Origin: an uncultured Acidimicrobiales bacterium
GTDB taxonomy: Bacteria; Actinomycetota; Acidimicrobiia; Acidimicrobiales; SHLQ01
NCBI GenBank assembly: GCA_938038785.1
Contig: CALHTB010000091.1
Coordinates: forward strand, 1-39,505
Length of the DNA: 39,505 bases
Direction: 5' to 3'
Part shown: in pieces, positions 16,191 to 24,445 of the stretch
Position numbering within the stretch: position 1 is the first letter of the stretch
How the letters are laid out: each line of letters begins with the position of its first letter
Notes under the pieces: model-generated
What the model was told of the DNA's origin: nothing
The model's input: the letters and a program-made list of their open reading frames with translations, nothing else
The model's database searches: none
Translations under genes and position numbers: made by a program

Positions 16191-17531
16191 CTATGTACTA
16201 CTCCGTCCGGCGAACCACCCGGTCGCTCTAACCCAATCAGCGCGCTCGCCCACTGACTCGCACCAGTCGTGCAGGTCGAGCTGATCGGATACACAAAGTA
16301 CCTGTGTTTCGTTGCTGTACCTCAGAAGAATCGACAGGATCGATCCCGCCATGCGTGCTGGAAGACCCGCCAACGGTTCCTCGATAAGAATTGGGAAGGG
16401 ACGATCACGCTCGTCTCGAAGATCGAGGATCACACCAATTCCGTCTACATCAACTCCGAGACGGCGAGCCTCTTGTTTCATCACGGCCAAGAGTTGCTGA
16501 TGGCTGCGCATTTGGCGACGTATCCGAAGGCGACGTTCGTCGATTTGGTGGCGACGAGTTTCCAGCTCGACGACTGCGGGCGGGAGGGCTGCGCTTTCGA
16601 TCGATCGAACCAGGCGTTGGCGAATGGTCTCGAGCTCGTGGCTTTCGCTAATGAGCCGGTCTGCTACTTCGGCCGCCTCGAACGGTGCGGTTTGAAATCC
16701 GAGGTCGGCGAGTTGCGAGGTCAGCCGTTCTGTTGGCGAACCTGGCGTCATGTCGTACTCGGCGAGAGCACCATCGGCTTCGGCAATAGCCAGGTCGGCC
16801 AACACCGTCACGTCGTTGGAGTCACTTGGCAGCACTTGCTCTCGCGCGGCTCGGGTCTGGCTGACCCGTGCCTCGAGACGGGTTCGGGTTCCGTCTTCAC
16901 GAACACGGGCCACGGTTTTGCGAAGTTCTTCAATTGCGGTCACTGGTGGGGCCACCATGTCGAGCGCCTCGAGCATCTCCTCATCTTCGGTTCGAACCAC
17001 CAACGTGGCACCTACTGCAGAGCCCGAATCGCTGTTCGTGAGGACAGCCCGCTCGATTTCTAGGTCGGCCGCTGCGGCATCGGCACCTCGGAGCTCGGCG
17101 CCCGACAACAAAATGGCGCGATCAACCGTGTCGATCACTTCAAGGACAAGCTTGGCCTCGGCTGAATAGGCTGCGGCTCGGTTAAACAGTGAGCCCGTTG
17201 GAACCAGGTCAGTGCCTGGGACCTTTGGGGCCAGCGACGATGCCTTGTGCATTGGAAATCGCCGACCGTAGGTTTCGACGATGCCGGACAGGCCTATGTT
17301 TTCGTTATTTGTTCGAATCGCATCGACCGTCGCAGCCAACGCTTGACGCGGCCCGGACGCCAGCCCGGTGATCACGCAAAACGCTCGATCGAGCACCAAC
17401 GAACGCTCACCGAGTCGGGGTGACTGAAGTTCGACAATGCGAATCGCTGGGTCGGAAAGTCCTAAGTGGGCGTCGGCGGCATGTAGCCGCTCTCGCGCCT
17501 CCCGGACCCGGCTCAGGTCACTACCGGTCAC
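16191..17531 (-). CDS. SMC/RecN-like coiled-coil protein with degenerate ATPase motifs
   Basis: A 446-residue protein I cannot assign to a named family. Near the N-terminus, FCVITGLASGPRQALAATVD (residues 51-70) sits where an SMC or ABC-type Walker A would be, but the GKS/T is absent. The middle (about 195-360) is Glu/Arg-rich and helical, suited to coiled coil. The end, PILIEEPLAGLPARM (380-394) with ILLRYSNETQVLCVSD after it, looks like a Walker B and D-loop followed by the last strand of an ABC ATPase head. It may therefore be an ATPase-like scaffold that no longer hydrolyses ATP; this is inference. The start is GTG at 17529-17531, overlapping the SRPBCC stop (GTGA); the stop abuts the ROK kinase ATG. 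Confidence 0.8.
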   Translation of the reverse strand: MTGSDLSRVREARERLHAADAHLGLSDPAIRIVELQSPRLGERSLVLDRAFCVITGLASGPRQALAATVDAIRTNNENIGLSGIVETYGRRFPMHKASSLAPKVPGTDLVPTGSLFNRAAAYSAEAKLVLEVIDTVDRAILLSGAELRGADAAAADLEIERAVLTNSDSGSAVGATLVVRTEDEEMLEALDMVAPPVTAIEELRKTVARVREDGTRTRLEARVSQTRAAREQVLPSDSNDVTVLADLAIAEADGALAEYDMTPGSPTERLTSQLADLGFQTAPFEAAEVADRLISESHELETIRQRLVRSIESAALPPAVVELETRRHQIDERRLRIRRQMRSHQQLLAVMKQEARRLGVDVDGIGVILDLRDERDRPFPILIEEPLAGLPARMAGSILSILLRYSNETQVLCVSDQLDLHDWCESVGERADWVRATGWFAGRSST

Positions 17532-17977
17532 CTCGACGTCGACTCGACTCGCTTCTTCAGATCATCCATGGCGGTATGCAGGATCTTGGCTTCGGCGCGA
17601 CGCTTCACGAAGCCTGGAAGCGGAACGAGCATGTCGATCGACACGTAGTAACGCACTTCGCATCGGGTTCCGCCATCGATTGGAACAAATTCGTACTCGC
17701 CGTCGATGCGTTCCATGACGTCACCTTCGATGAGGCGCCACGACATCCGGAGCGGGTTCGAACCATAGCTGTAGCGAAGCGTATAGCTCGTCGAACGTCC
17801 CATTGCGGCTACTCGATAGGCAACGTCGCCGCCACGGCCGGAGTCGTCCTGGGCGGTGACGGTGACCTCTTTGATGTCGCTTGCCCACTCGGTGTAGCTC
17901 GCAAAATCAGTCGCCACCGCAAAGCACGCCTCGGGTGTTGCATCGATCTCTGTGCGTTCTGCAGCATGGTCAGCCAT
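17528..17977 (-). CDS. SRPBCC-family (polyketide cyclase/START-like) protein
   Basis: A 149-residue single-domain protein of the SRPBCC fold, a hydrophobic-pocket lipid or small-molecule binding fold. It begins MADHAAERTEIDATPEACF and contains DFASYTEWASDIKEV, a GGDVAYRV strand and the long C-terminal helix FVKRRAEAKILHTAMDDLKK typical of the family. ATG at 17975-17977 is chosen because AGGAG lies just upstream and the fold starts there; an upstream in-frame codon would add 16 residues. In mycobacteria a similar protein (TB16.3, Rv2185c) is encoded near pimB, and here a pimB-like gene is two genes upstream. The ligand is unknown. Confidence 0.88.
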   Translation of the reverse strand: MADHAAERTEIDATPEACFAVATDFASYTEWASDIKEVTVTAQDDSGRGGDVAYRVAAMGRSTSYTLRYSYGSNPLRMSWRLIEGDVMERIDGEYEFVPIDGGTRCEVRYYVSIDMLVPLPGFVKRRAEAKILHTAMDDLKKRVESTSR

Positions 17978-18051
17978 GGATTCTCCTGTGCGGGTCGGCA
18001 GGCCAAACCTGCAATTCGACAGCACTCGCAGAGTAGCCGAACGTCCTAGGA

Positions 18052-18063
18052 GTTAGCGCTAAC
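18052..18063. promoter_or_regulatory. 12-bp perfect palindrome, LacI-type operator candidate
   Basis: GTTAGCGCTAAC lies 75-86 bp upstream of the SRPBCC start, in the only sizeable gap of this gene cluster. The sequence closely resembles CG-centred palindromes bound by LacI/GalR-family sugar regulators. No such regulator is encoded in the window, so the role is inferred. Confidence 0.5.
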
Positions 18064-18133
18064 GGGCCGACGAAAACCCGGATTCACCAACCTCAGGAGA
18101 CCAACCGACCACAGAGGGTGGAAACTGCCCCGG

Positions 18134-18583
18134 CTAGCGATCTTCGCGAGGGTGAAACGCGGCAAATCGAGACCCCCAGAGGCCCGCAAACCCGAGACCG
18201 AGAATGGGCACGAGCAACCCGAATGCCTGCTCGGTGAACGGGCGGAGCGAGCCGAACAGCACTGCAATGATGATCTGCAGCGTCACCGACAGCCACAGCC
18301 GGTTTCGCGCTGACGGCGGTACGTGGCTCGAGTCGACGCTGAGTAAGCCGGTGAGCGTCACGGTGTCCACTCGACTTCGTTGAATCCCATTCCAGATGCC
18401 AAGGCCAAGGAGGAGCGTGCCTATCACGAACAGGGCCACGGAGATGATGGCAAAGACTACATCGAGCCGATCGGCCAGGAGATAGGTAGCGAGCGAGGCA
18501 ACGCCGAACACGGCCGTGCCCACAAAGCTTGCCTGAATGATCTTCTCGGCACCAACGCTTGCCGGGTCATGTGCATTGCTCAT
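18134..18583 (-). CDS. integral membrane protein, 149 aa
   Basis: Predicted four-helix membrane protein of unknown function. Hydrophobic pairs lie at about residues 18-37 with 45-65, and at about 99-116 with 120-137, and the N-terminus is polar (MSNAHDPASVGAEKIIQ). A soluble segment of about 30 residues (SRVDTVTLTGLLSVDSSHVPPSARNR, in part) divides the two halves. ATG 18581-18583 overlaps the stop of the pimB-like gene by four bases. An earlier in-frame start at 18652 is rejected because it lies deep in pimB. Position directly after a lipid mannosyltransferase suggests a role in envelope lipid synthesis or transport, which is inference. Confidence 0.77.
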   Translation of the reverse strand: MSNAHDPASVGAEKIIQASFVGTAVFGVASLATYLLADRLDVVFAIISVALFVIGTLLLGLGIWNGIQRSRVDTVTLTGLLSVDSSHVPPSARNRLWLSVTLQIIIAVLFGSLRPFTEQAFGLLVPILGLGFAGLWGSRFAAFHPREDR

Positions 18584-19731
18584 TGGTTGGTCCAGTCGTG
18601 TAACGCCGAAGCAAGACGGGTGGCCAAAACGTCGTAGGAAAATTCGGTGCACGCACGCTCACGAGATGCGATCGACATGGCCTGGCGCGTTTGCGGGTCG
18701 TCGAGCAGCGACGCAAAGAGGTCGGCCAACTCGGTGACCGTGGCCCCCGCAGGCGCAACGCGGCCAGTTACCCCGTCGAGGACAGCTTCGTCGGCTCCGC
18801 CCGAACTTCCGGCGATCTGCGGGGTGCCAGCGGCTGCAGCCTCTATGAACACGATGCCGAATCCCTCTTGTTCCAAGCCCCCCCATCGGTTTCGACACAA
18901 CATCGCGAACAGATCCGCCGAGGCGAGCAGACCCGCCTTATCGTCCTCGGACACCCGGCCGAGCAACCGTACGGGCGCGTCGAGCACATCGATGCGTCTT
19001 TGTAACCGAGCGCTGTCGCGACCGCCACCAGCGATACAGACGACGAGGTCGGGGTAGGTCGACCGAAGCAGTGCTGCGACTGCGATGAGCGTGTCCATGC
19101 CCTTGCGAGGCACGAGTCGCGACACACTGAAGATGAACGGTGCCCCGTCAGGGATCTGAAACTTGGCCCGCACCTCGAGTTGTTGTGAATCCGTTAGCGG
19201 TGCGAACCGGTCGACGTCAACGCCTGGAGGCACCACCACGTTGCGCAACGGGCGACCTACGGCGCGCTCAGCTTCGGCCAAGGCGTACTCCCCCGCCGAA
19301 ATCACCCCAGTTGCCTGATCGAGAACCCGGGCGAGCACTTGACGGGCACCCGGCAGGCGCCCGGGCACGGTCACCTCGGCGCCGTGGAGCACAACGGCGT
19401 ATGGCTGCTCGAGCGAAGGCCCGATCACCCCAAGTGGCACCGCCGGGTCGATCACGTGCAGCTGCGCGCCAAAACGCCGAGCTGCATCATCGAGACGGCT
19501 GGTCAACCATGGGTACGGAAGAAGCACCGGCTCCGTCGACCGACGAATGCGGTACGCCTGGTTGCGGTCAAAGTCTTCCACCGTGCCAAACGCGGTCGTC
19601 TTGGCATATGGCGTGGTGTGCACCTCGAACGACTCAGGGTCAAGCCGTTTCCACAGCTCCCACAGGTACTGCTGAATTCCACCGACCTTGGGCGGGTAGT
19701 CATTGGTGACGAGGAGGTGACGTGGCGACAC
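18580..19731 (-). CDS. GT4-family glycosyltransferase, PimB-like
   Basis: A 383-residue GT-B fold glycosyltransferase. The N-terminus RHLLVTNDYPPKVGGIQQYL matches PimB', the enzyme adding the second mannose to phosphatidylinositol mannoside. SRLVPRKGMDTLI marks the donor-binding half, and EQEGFGIVFIEAAAAGTPQI is the GT4 EX7E motif. The likely donor is GDP-mannose at the cytoplasmic membrane face, inferred from the family; other GT4 substrates remain possible. The start is GTG at 19729-19731, sharing one base with the queG stop (TAG). The membrane protein follows with a 4-bp overlap, then an SRPBCC gene, recalling the mycobacterial pimB neighbourhood. Confidence 0.9.
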   Translation of the reverse strand: MSPRHLLVTNDYPPKVGGIQQYLWELWKRLDPESFEVHTTPYAKTTAFGTVEDFDRNQAYRIRRSTEPVLLPYPWLTSRLDDAARRFGAQLHVIDPAVPLGVIGPSLEQPYAVVLHGAEVTVPGRLPGARQVLARVLDQATGVISAGEYALAEAERAVGRPLRNVVVPPGVDVDRFAPLTDSQQLEVRAKFQIPDGAPFIFSVSRLVPRKGMDTLIAVAALLRSTYPDLVVCIAGGGRDSARLQRRIDVLDAPVRLLGRVSEDDKAGLLASADLFAMLCRNRWGGLEQEGFGIVFIEAAAAGTPQIAGSSGGADEAVLDGVTGRVAPAGATVTELADLFASLLDDPQTRQAMSIASRERACTEFSYDVLATRLASALHDWTNQ

Positions 19732-20789
19732 TACGACACCCCTGAGATCGTAAGATCGTCGTAGCCCAGCTGTTCAGCAGCCCACAGCGCGTGCTCGCGT
19801 TCGATATCGTCGTCGCTCGACACATAGCGCTTCACCAGTGCCCGCACCTCTGGGCTTGACGCGTCCGCGACGTTGCCCAGCACGACGAGGGCGTTGCGGC
19901 GCAGGTAGCGAGGTTCGCGGCGCGGGATGTACCACGCTCCAAATCGTTCGAGAAGCTCGTCATCAGTGCAGTTCAACAATTCGAGGACCTCGACCGCCGT
20001 TGCCCCCGACGTCACTGGCGCCTCGTCGCGGCGCTCGGCAATGACATTGGGCGGGCACGTCGTCTGGCAGTCATCGCAGCCATAAATCCGGTTGCCCAAT
20101 GCGGTTCGATACTCGATCGGGAACGAGCCCGTTGCTTGCACCAGCCATGCGAGACACTTGTTGGCGTCTAGCACCCCGTCGGCCACAATCGCCCCGGTCG
20201 GGCACGCATCGATGCACCGTCGACACGTTCCGCAACCGTCGGGCATGGGTGAATCAGATACGTCGAGCGGCGCAGTAGTGACCACCGAGCCGAGCACGAA
20301 CTTGCTGCCCGCTTCGGGAATCAAGATGTTTGAGTTCTTTCCCCACCAGCCAATTCCGGCGCGGAAAGCCGCAGCTCGGTCGACAAGAGCGTTGTCGTCA
20401 ATCAGAACCCGTGACTTCCACCCCGCTGCGGTCAGATGATCGGCGATTGCGTCCAGGCCGACGCGCAACTCGGCGTAGTGCGGTTCCCACACATACTCGG
20501 CAATCGCCGCGGCACCGGTGGGTCCAACTTCGGGGGCCACCGACCTTCGTCGATACGACCGGGCAGCGACGACGATGCTCGCTGCACCTGGAAGCGCACG
20601 CGATGGGTCGGTCGCCCGATCCGGGTTGCGATAGGTGAACTGCATATCGGCACTTAACCCAGCCGATTTGCGGTCGTGGAGGACCTTGCGAACGTCCTCG
20701 AATATCGCAGCCGAGCACACACCCATTCGGTCGATTCCGTGCTGATCGGCGATGGCCGCCAACTCCTCGCGCAACGATTGCGGTGCCAT
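19731..20789 (-). CDS. queG: epoxyqueuosine reductase
   Basis: A 352-residue cobalamin- and iron-sulfur-dependent enzyme that reduces epoxyqueuosine to queuosine at tRNA position 34. Two 4Fe-4S clusters are supplied by CGTCRRCIDACPTGA and by GCDDCQTTCPPN with nearby cysteines. The N-terminal substrate and cobalamin region includes GWWGKNSNILIPEAGS. The C-terminus has a HEAT-like stretch (RYLRRNALVVLGNVAD). Length is normal. ATG at 20787-20789. No other queuosine genes are nearby; this is the first gene of a long minus-strand cluster ending at 15237, joined by a one-base overlap to the pimB-like gene. Confidence 0.94.
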   Translation of the reverse strand: MAPQSLREELAAIADQHGIDRMGVCSAAIFEDVRKVLHDRKSAGLSADMQFTYRNPDRATDPSRALPGAASIVVAARSYRRRSVAPEVGPTGAAAIAEYVWEPHYAELRVGLDAIADHLTAAGWKSRVLIDDNALVDRAAAFRAGIGWWGKNSNILIPEAGSKFVLGSVVTTAPLDVSDSPMPDGCGTCRRCIDACPTGAIVADGVLDANKCLAWLVQATGSFPIEYRTALGNRIYGCDDCQTTCPPNVIAERRDEAPVTSGATAVEVLELLNCTDDELLERFGAWYIPRREPRYLRRNALVVLGNVADASSPEVRALVKRYVSSDDDIEREHALWAAEQLGYDDLTISGVS

Positions 20790-20946
20790 GGGTTCAACCC
20801 TATTGGGAGATGTGCTCCGCGCCGTTGCGCTAGCCGGCTATGGCAGTCACCATCGCTGGCCGTGTTGATCGCAATTGAATGCCCACTACCGTCCACCGTT
20901 CATCTCGAGGTACCCCAACCGCAGTGAACGCCGCCCGTGAGCAAAC

Positions 20947-20961
20947 GGGGAACCATTCCCC
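20947..20961 (-). terminator. short hairpin after the Cys-rich small gene
   Basis: GGGGAA and TTCCCC pair around a 3-base loop, 17 bp beyond the stop of the 20978-21190 gene. On the minus strand it is followed by GTTTGC, a weak T-tract. It could be a weak terminator between that gene and queG. Confidence 0.35.
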
Positions 20962-20977
20962 ATGCTTCCATGTCCCT

Positions 20978-21190
20978 CTAACGCTGCTCGTGTCGGAGCT
21001 CGGGGACAAGACCAACCTCGGCCAGGGCTCGCATGGCACGAAAGTCGTCGAGGCTAATGACCACGGCCTGCTCGACCGCTTCCTCGTCAACACGCCCACA
21101 CAGGTACGTGACCACACAGTCGCTACAGGCGGGAGTGTGCTGCATTACGCAGGTGTCGCAATCGATAGTGACCGAGTCGTTGTTGCTCAT
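20978..21190 (-). CDS. small Cys-rich protein, 70 aa
   Basis: Short soluble protein. It has a cysteine cluster CDTC (Cys11, Cys14), CSDC (Cys22, Cys25) and Cys31 at its N-terminus, spaced as expected for a zinc or iron-sulfur knuckle, followed by an acidic helix (EEAVEQAVVISLDDFRAMRA). Small proteins of this type recur in actinobacterial genomes but I know of no function. The start ATG at 21188-21190 gives MSNNDSVTIDC; a longer frame upstream lacks support. It is the last gene of a minus-strand pair, 43 bp after the anchored protein encoded at 21234-22043, and a weak hairpin lies beyond its stop. Confidence 0.72.
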   Translation of the reverse strand: MSNNDSVTIDCDTCVMQHTPACSDCVVTYLCGRVDEEAVEQAVVISLDDFRAMRALAEVGLVPELRHEQR

Positions 21191-21233
21191 GAGAACAACA
21201 GTAGAGATGGGGTATGACATCAGCCCGTCGGGG

Positions 21234-22043
21234 CTAGCGGTACGCCTCTCTTGGCAGGCGGTCGATCTCTTCGATGCTTGCATCGGCACCGTCGCCCGCG
21301 AAGAGCATCAGCTCGGCGTCGGGATACAGCTGTTGGAACCCGGGTCCGAGCGTGATCCATGCGGTCACATTGCAACCGTCACGGCAGTCGTCAGGGCGAC
21401 GGATGGTAACGAAGCTCGAGTCGCTCAACAGCACTGCGTCAGTGTTGGTACGGATCGCTGCACCGTTGCCGTTGCGGGCGATTGGGTAGTCGCTCTGAAT
21501 AGCCATGTCGATGTCATCGCGACCATCGCCGAGCCAGATCGAGATCTCATACAGTCGGGAGGAACCACGGTCGGATAGGTCGGAGCGAAGGGTCGGGCGT
21601 TCCAAACGACGAAAGTTGATTGGTTCGTCTACATCGCCAAACAAGCCGCCCTGTCCGCGGGTTACACAGTCTTGCGCGTCATCAGCGAAGCGGGTCTCGG
21701 CATCGCCATCGTCAAGCTCGTCACACTCGATTGAGGCGCGGTCGTCGTAGTCATCGTCCTCGAACAGGAAGGTGTCACGTGCGAACTCGCGCTCTTGGTC
21801 GATATCGCGGTCTCGATCGGGGGCAAACTCGACCTCGGCGTCGCGACGATCGGGCACGAACGGCTCTTCCTCACCGCCGCTGCTCAGGGCATAGCGAATA
21901 CCCAGACCGAGAATCAGCAACATCACGATTGCGCTACCGATCAAGATGTTGCCGAGCTGATCTCCAGAGCCGCCATCGGGCTCGGGCGTGGTTTCCCCGG
22001 AAGCTTCGGGATCTGGGTGTTCGTGAACTGAAGTTTGTGTCAT
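21234..22043 (-). CDS. membrane-anchored acidic protein of unknown function, 269 aa
   Basis: The protein has a short Pro/Glu-rich cytoplasmic N-terminus, one membrane helix at about residues 30-53, a very acidic Asp/Glu/Arg-rich stalk (about 55-125) and an extracytoplasmic domain of about 130 residues. That domain includes YEISIWLGDGRDDIDMAIQS, a Cys pair (DDCRDGC) and ITLGPGFQQLYPDAELMLF. I do not recognise the domain. Two further cysteines (ECDEL and DCVTR) in the stalk could pair. AAGGA lies eight bases before the ATG at 22041-22043. It precedes the Cys-rich small gene. The strong acidity of the stalk is unlike the neighbours' soluble proteins. Confidence 0.75.
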   Translation of the reverse strand: MTQTSVHEHPDPEASGETTPEPDGGSGDQLGNILIGSAIVMLLILGLGIRYALSSGGEEEPFVPDRRDAEVEFAPDRDRDIDQEREFARDTFLFEDDDYDDRASIECDELDDGDAETRFADDAQDCVTRGQGGLFGDVDEPINFRRLERPTLRSDLSDRGSSRLYEISIWLGDGRDDIDMAIQSDYPIARNGNGAAIRTNTDAVLLSDSSFVTIRRPDDCRDGCNVTAWITLGPGFQQLYPDAELMLFAGDGADASIEEIDRLPREAYR

Positions 22044-22166
22044 GAGAAGAGTCCTTGAAATCGTCTATCCGCCGGTGGCGACTACCTCTGTGACGTCTGT
22101 GAAACAGAACGAGTTCCCGCTGTCTATGGATTTATCGGCGTGATCAACACGTACCTGTGCCGATTT

Positions 22167-23375
22167 CTAGATGAGCGCAAGTAGTTGGGCGCTGAACAGT
22201 ACGTTCGCGCCGCTCTTGGCCGCACCACTACGGACCCGCTTATCGGAGCTCACGACGGTGATTGGCCGGGTCTGATCGATGGCCGCAACGGCGTCGATGA
22301 TGACGTCGTCGGCCTCAACGCCGTCGGGACTAAACCGAATCCGCACTCCGCTATCTCGACGTGCGGCTGGCGCAACGACGTCGGCCCCATCAAAGACCAC
22401 ATCAAAGGTGGCCGCGACGCGAGCGGCCAACGTGCGCAGGCCCTGGTCGAGCCAATCGCGCTGACGGTTGAGGTCCCAGTCGTCATGGGCCAGCTTGGTG
22501 ACGTTGTAGCCGTCGACCAGAACAGCCATGTTGGGGACCGACAACAGGTATTCGGCGTACTCGGTCGAATCGTCGAGCAAACCGTGGGGCACGGGTAGCG
22601 CGACACGCCGGGCGGTGGGCACCCGCTCGGGGGTAGCTGCTCGCCGAAGCGCAGCGAGTTGCATGGACATATCGGCCATCGACCCCTCGAGCAGTTCGAT
22701 TGTCGAGCGCACTTCGGCGTCGGTCACCGCTCCCCCGACCGCAGTGGTTGATAGCTGCGCGGCGGTCATGGTCTCGACCACGGCTTCGAGGCGCTTCCGT
22801 TCTGCGATGTGGCGAGCCATGAGTTCCTCGGTGCGTTTGAGCTCGGAGACCGCGCGTTGGCGCTGTTCGGCAAGCTCGGTGTTTGCCTTGGCCAGCTCGT
22901 CGCGCTCGGCGGCGAGCGCCGCGTGCTCGCTTCCCCGTCCGGCTTCGGTCTGCTCGAGCAGCTCCACGCGGTCACGGAGCTCGGCTAGCTCTTCTTCGGC
23001 ACGCATGCGGGCACGTTCGGCCACTTCAAGCTGATGAGCAGCCTTCTTCGACGGGGCGGATGGTTCGATGATTGGTTCGTCGGCCGCTTCGAGCATCTGG
23101 TTCACAAACGCCTCCCAGCCCTCACCACGTTCGAGATACGCCATCCCGGTGCGGCCAACCGCTCGTTCATCGGCTGCATCAGCCACCCGCGCCCGGAATT
23201 CATCATCGGTATCGAGAACGTCGAGCACCGCATCCTTGGCCTTGTCGGGCAGCTTTGTGAACTTGAGCATCGGCACGAGCCGCGCCGGCGGAGCGACCGA
23301 TGGCTTGGCCCGCTTGCCCTTCTTCGCGACCGCCAGAGCAAGGTCGAGAATCGGGTCAAAGAGTGTTGATGCCAC
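22167..23375 (-). CDS. coiled-coil protein with C-terminal NYN ribonuclease domain
   Basis: A 402-residue protein with three parts. The N-terminal helical region (1-100) contains LPDKAKDAVLDVLDTDDEFR. A long coiled coil spans about 110-245 (many Glu, Leu and Ala; ELAKANTELAEQRQRAV). A YacP/Rae1-like NYN domain begins near residue 283 (MAVLVDGYNVTKL). NYN acidic residues are visible in DGYN, VVFDGAD, DDVIIDAV and VSSDKRV. The family includes ribosome-associated endoribonucleases, so RNA cleavage is the probable activity. The start is GTG at 23373-23375, 11 bp after the trpD stop, so the two are likely co-transcribed. Confidence 0.88.
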   Translation of the reverse strand: MASTLFDPILDLALAVAKKGKRAKPSVAPPARLVPMLKFTKLPDKAKDAVLDVLDTDDEFRARVADAADERAVGRTGMAYLERGEGWEAFVNQMLEAADEPIIEPSAPSKKAAHQLEVAERARMRAEEELAELRDRVELLEQTEAGRGSEHAALAAERDELAKANTELAEQRQRAVSELKRTEELMARHIAERKRLEAVVETMTAAQLSTTAVGGAVTDAEVRSTIELLEGSMADMSMQLAALRRAATPERVPTARRVALPVPHGLLDDSTEYAEYLLSVPNMAVLVDGYNVTKLAHDDWDLNRQRDWLDQGLRTLAARVAATFDVVFDGADVVAPAARRDSGVRIRFSPDGVEADDVIIDAVAAIDQTRPITVVSSDKRVRSGAAKSGANVLFSAQLLALI

Positions 23376-23386
23376 GGGTGAGCGGG

Positions 23387-24424
23387 CTATTCGGCCGAAG
23401 CTGCGATGAGGGCATCGACCTTGGCTTGGGCTCCCCCAGAATCCACCGCGTCCGTTGCGAGCGTTAGGCCGTTCTCTATGTCGGCGGCGATTCCGGCTAC
23501 CACAAGGCCAGCGGCAGCGTTGAGGAGCACGATGTCTCGAACAGCGCCTGCTTCGCCGGCGAACACCCGCCTGGTGATGGCGGCGTTGACCTCAGCATCG
23601 CCACCATCGAGCGCCCCCTCGGCAGGCTTGGCCAATCCGAGTTCTTGGGGGTCGATCGTCTCGGTCGAAATCTCTCCGTCGGCAAGGCGATGGACCGTCG
23701 ACGGGCCAGCGGTCGTGAGCTCGTCGAGCGAACCCTCTCCAGTCACGACCCATGCGGCTTCTGAGCCAGTGGCTCGCAACACGTCGATCATGCGGGCCCC
23801 GAGCTCAGCGTCCGCGGTGCCAACGACCTGACGAGTGACACGAGCCGGGTTAGCGAGCGGGCCGAGCGTATTGAACACCGTGGGCACGCCGAGCTGAACT
23901 CGCACCGGGCCCGCATGGCGCAGCGCTGGGTGATAGGCCTTGGCAAAGGCGAACCCAACGCCGACGGTCGAGACGATCTCGCCGAGTTTGTCGGGCGACA
24001 CCTCGAAGTTGACTCCGAGGGCTTCGAGCAGGTCGAAGCTGCCAGATGTCGAAGACGCTTTACGGTTGCCGTGTTTGCATACGGTGGCGCCCGCCGCTGA
24101 AGCGACAAAGCACGCCATGGTCGACACGTTCACCGCAGCGACTCGGCGGGCGGGCGATCCGCCCATGCCGACGATGTCTATGGTGTTGTCAGGCACGTGC
24201 AACGGGGTCGCAGCATCGTGCATCACCGTCACCATGGCCGCGAGCTCTTCGGTCGTTTGCCCCTTGATGCCGAGCGCAGTCACGAAGCCGGCGATCTGTG
24301 CATCAGTGGCGTTGCCCTCCAGGATCTCGCTCAGTACCGCTGCTGCATGGGTTCCGGGAAGGTCAGTTCCCGCCATGAGGACCGCAAGCGTCCCCTTCCA
24401 ACCACCAAAGTCCTCAATCGTCAT
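23387..24424 (-). CDS. trpD: anthranilate phosphoribosyltransferase
   Basis: A 345-residue enzyme of tryptophan synthesis that joins anthranilate to PRPP. KHGNRKASSTSGSFDLLEALG, the HPALRHAGPVRVQLGVPTVF region and DELTTAG are conserved. The PRPP glycine loop, usually GTGGD, reads GMGGSPARR (residues 86-94) before VNVST. The Asp is replaced and the loop is about three residues longer than usual. ATG at 24422-24424 starts at a position normal for the family. No other trp genes are adjacent. The NYN gene follows. Downstream of katG and upstream of trpD lies a 60-bp tandem duplication that may carry regulatory signals. Confidence 0.93.
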   Translation of the reverse strand: MTIEDFGGWKGTLAVLMAGTDLPGTHAAAVLSEILEGNATDAQIAGFVTALGIKGQTTEELAAMVTVMHDAATPLHVPDNTIDIVGMGGSPARRVAAVNVSTMACFVASAAGATVCKHGNRKASSTSGSFDLLEALGVNFEVSPDKLGEIVSTVGVGFAFAKAYHPALRHAGPVRVQLGVPTVFNTLGPLANPARVTRQVVGTADAELGARMIDVLRATGSEAAWVVTGEGSLDELTTAGPSTVHRLADGEISTETIDPQELGLAKPAEGALDGGDAEVNAAITRRVFAGEAGAVRDIVLLNAAAGLVVAGIAADIENGLTLATDAVDSGGAQAKVDALIAASAE

Positions 24425-24445
24425 CGCCTCAACCTACCGCACGTT

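Noticed and set aside
16269..17063. Plus-strand 264-codon frame opposite the SMC-like gene
   Set aside because: It is antisense to a coupled operon gene and its translation lacks recognisable domains.
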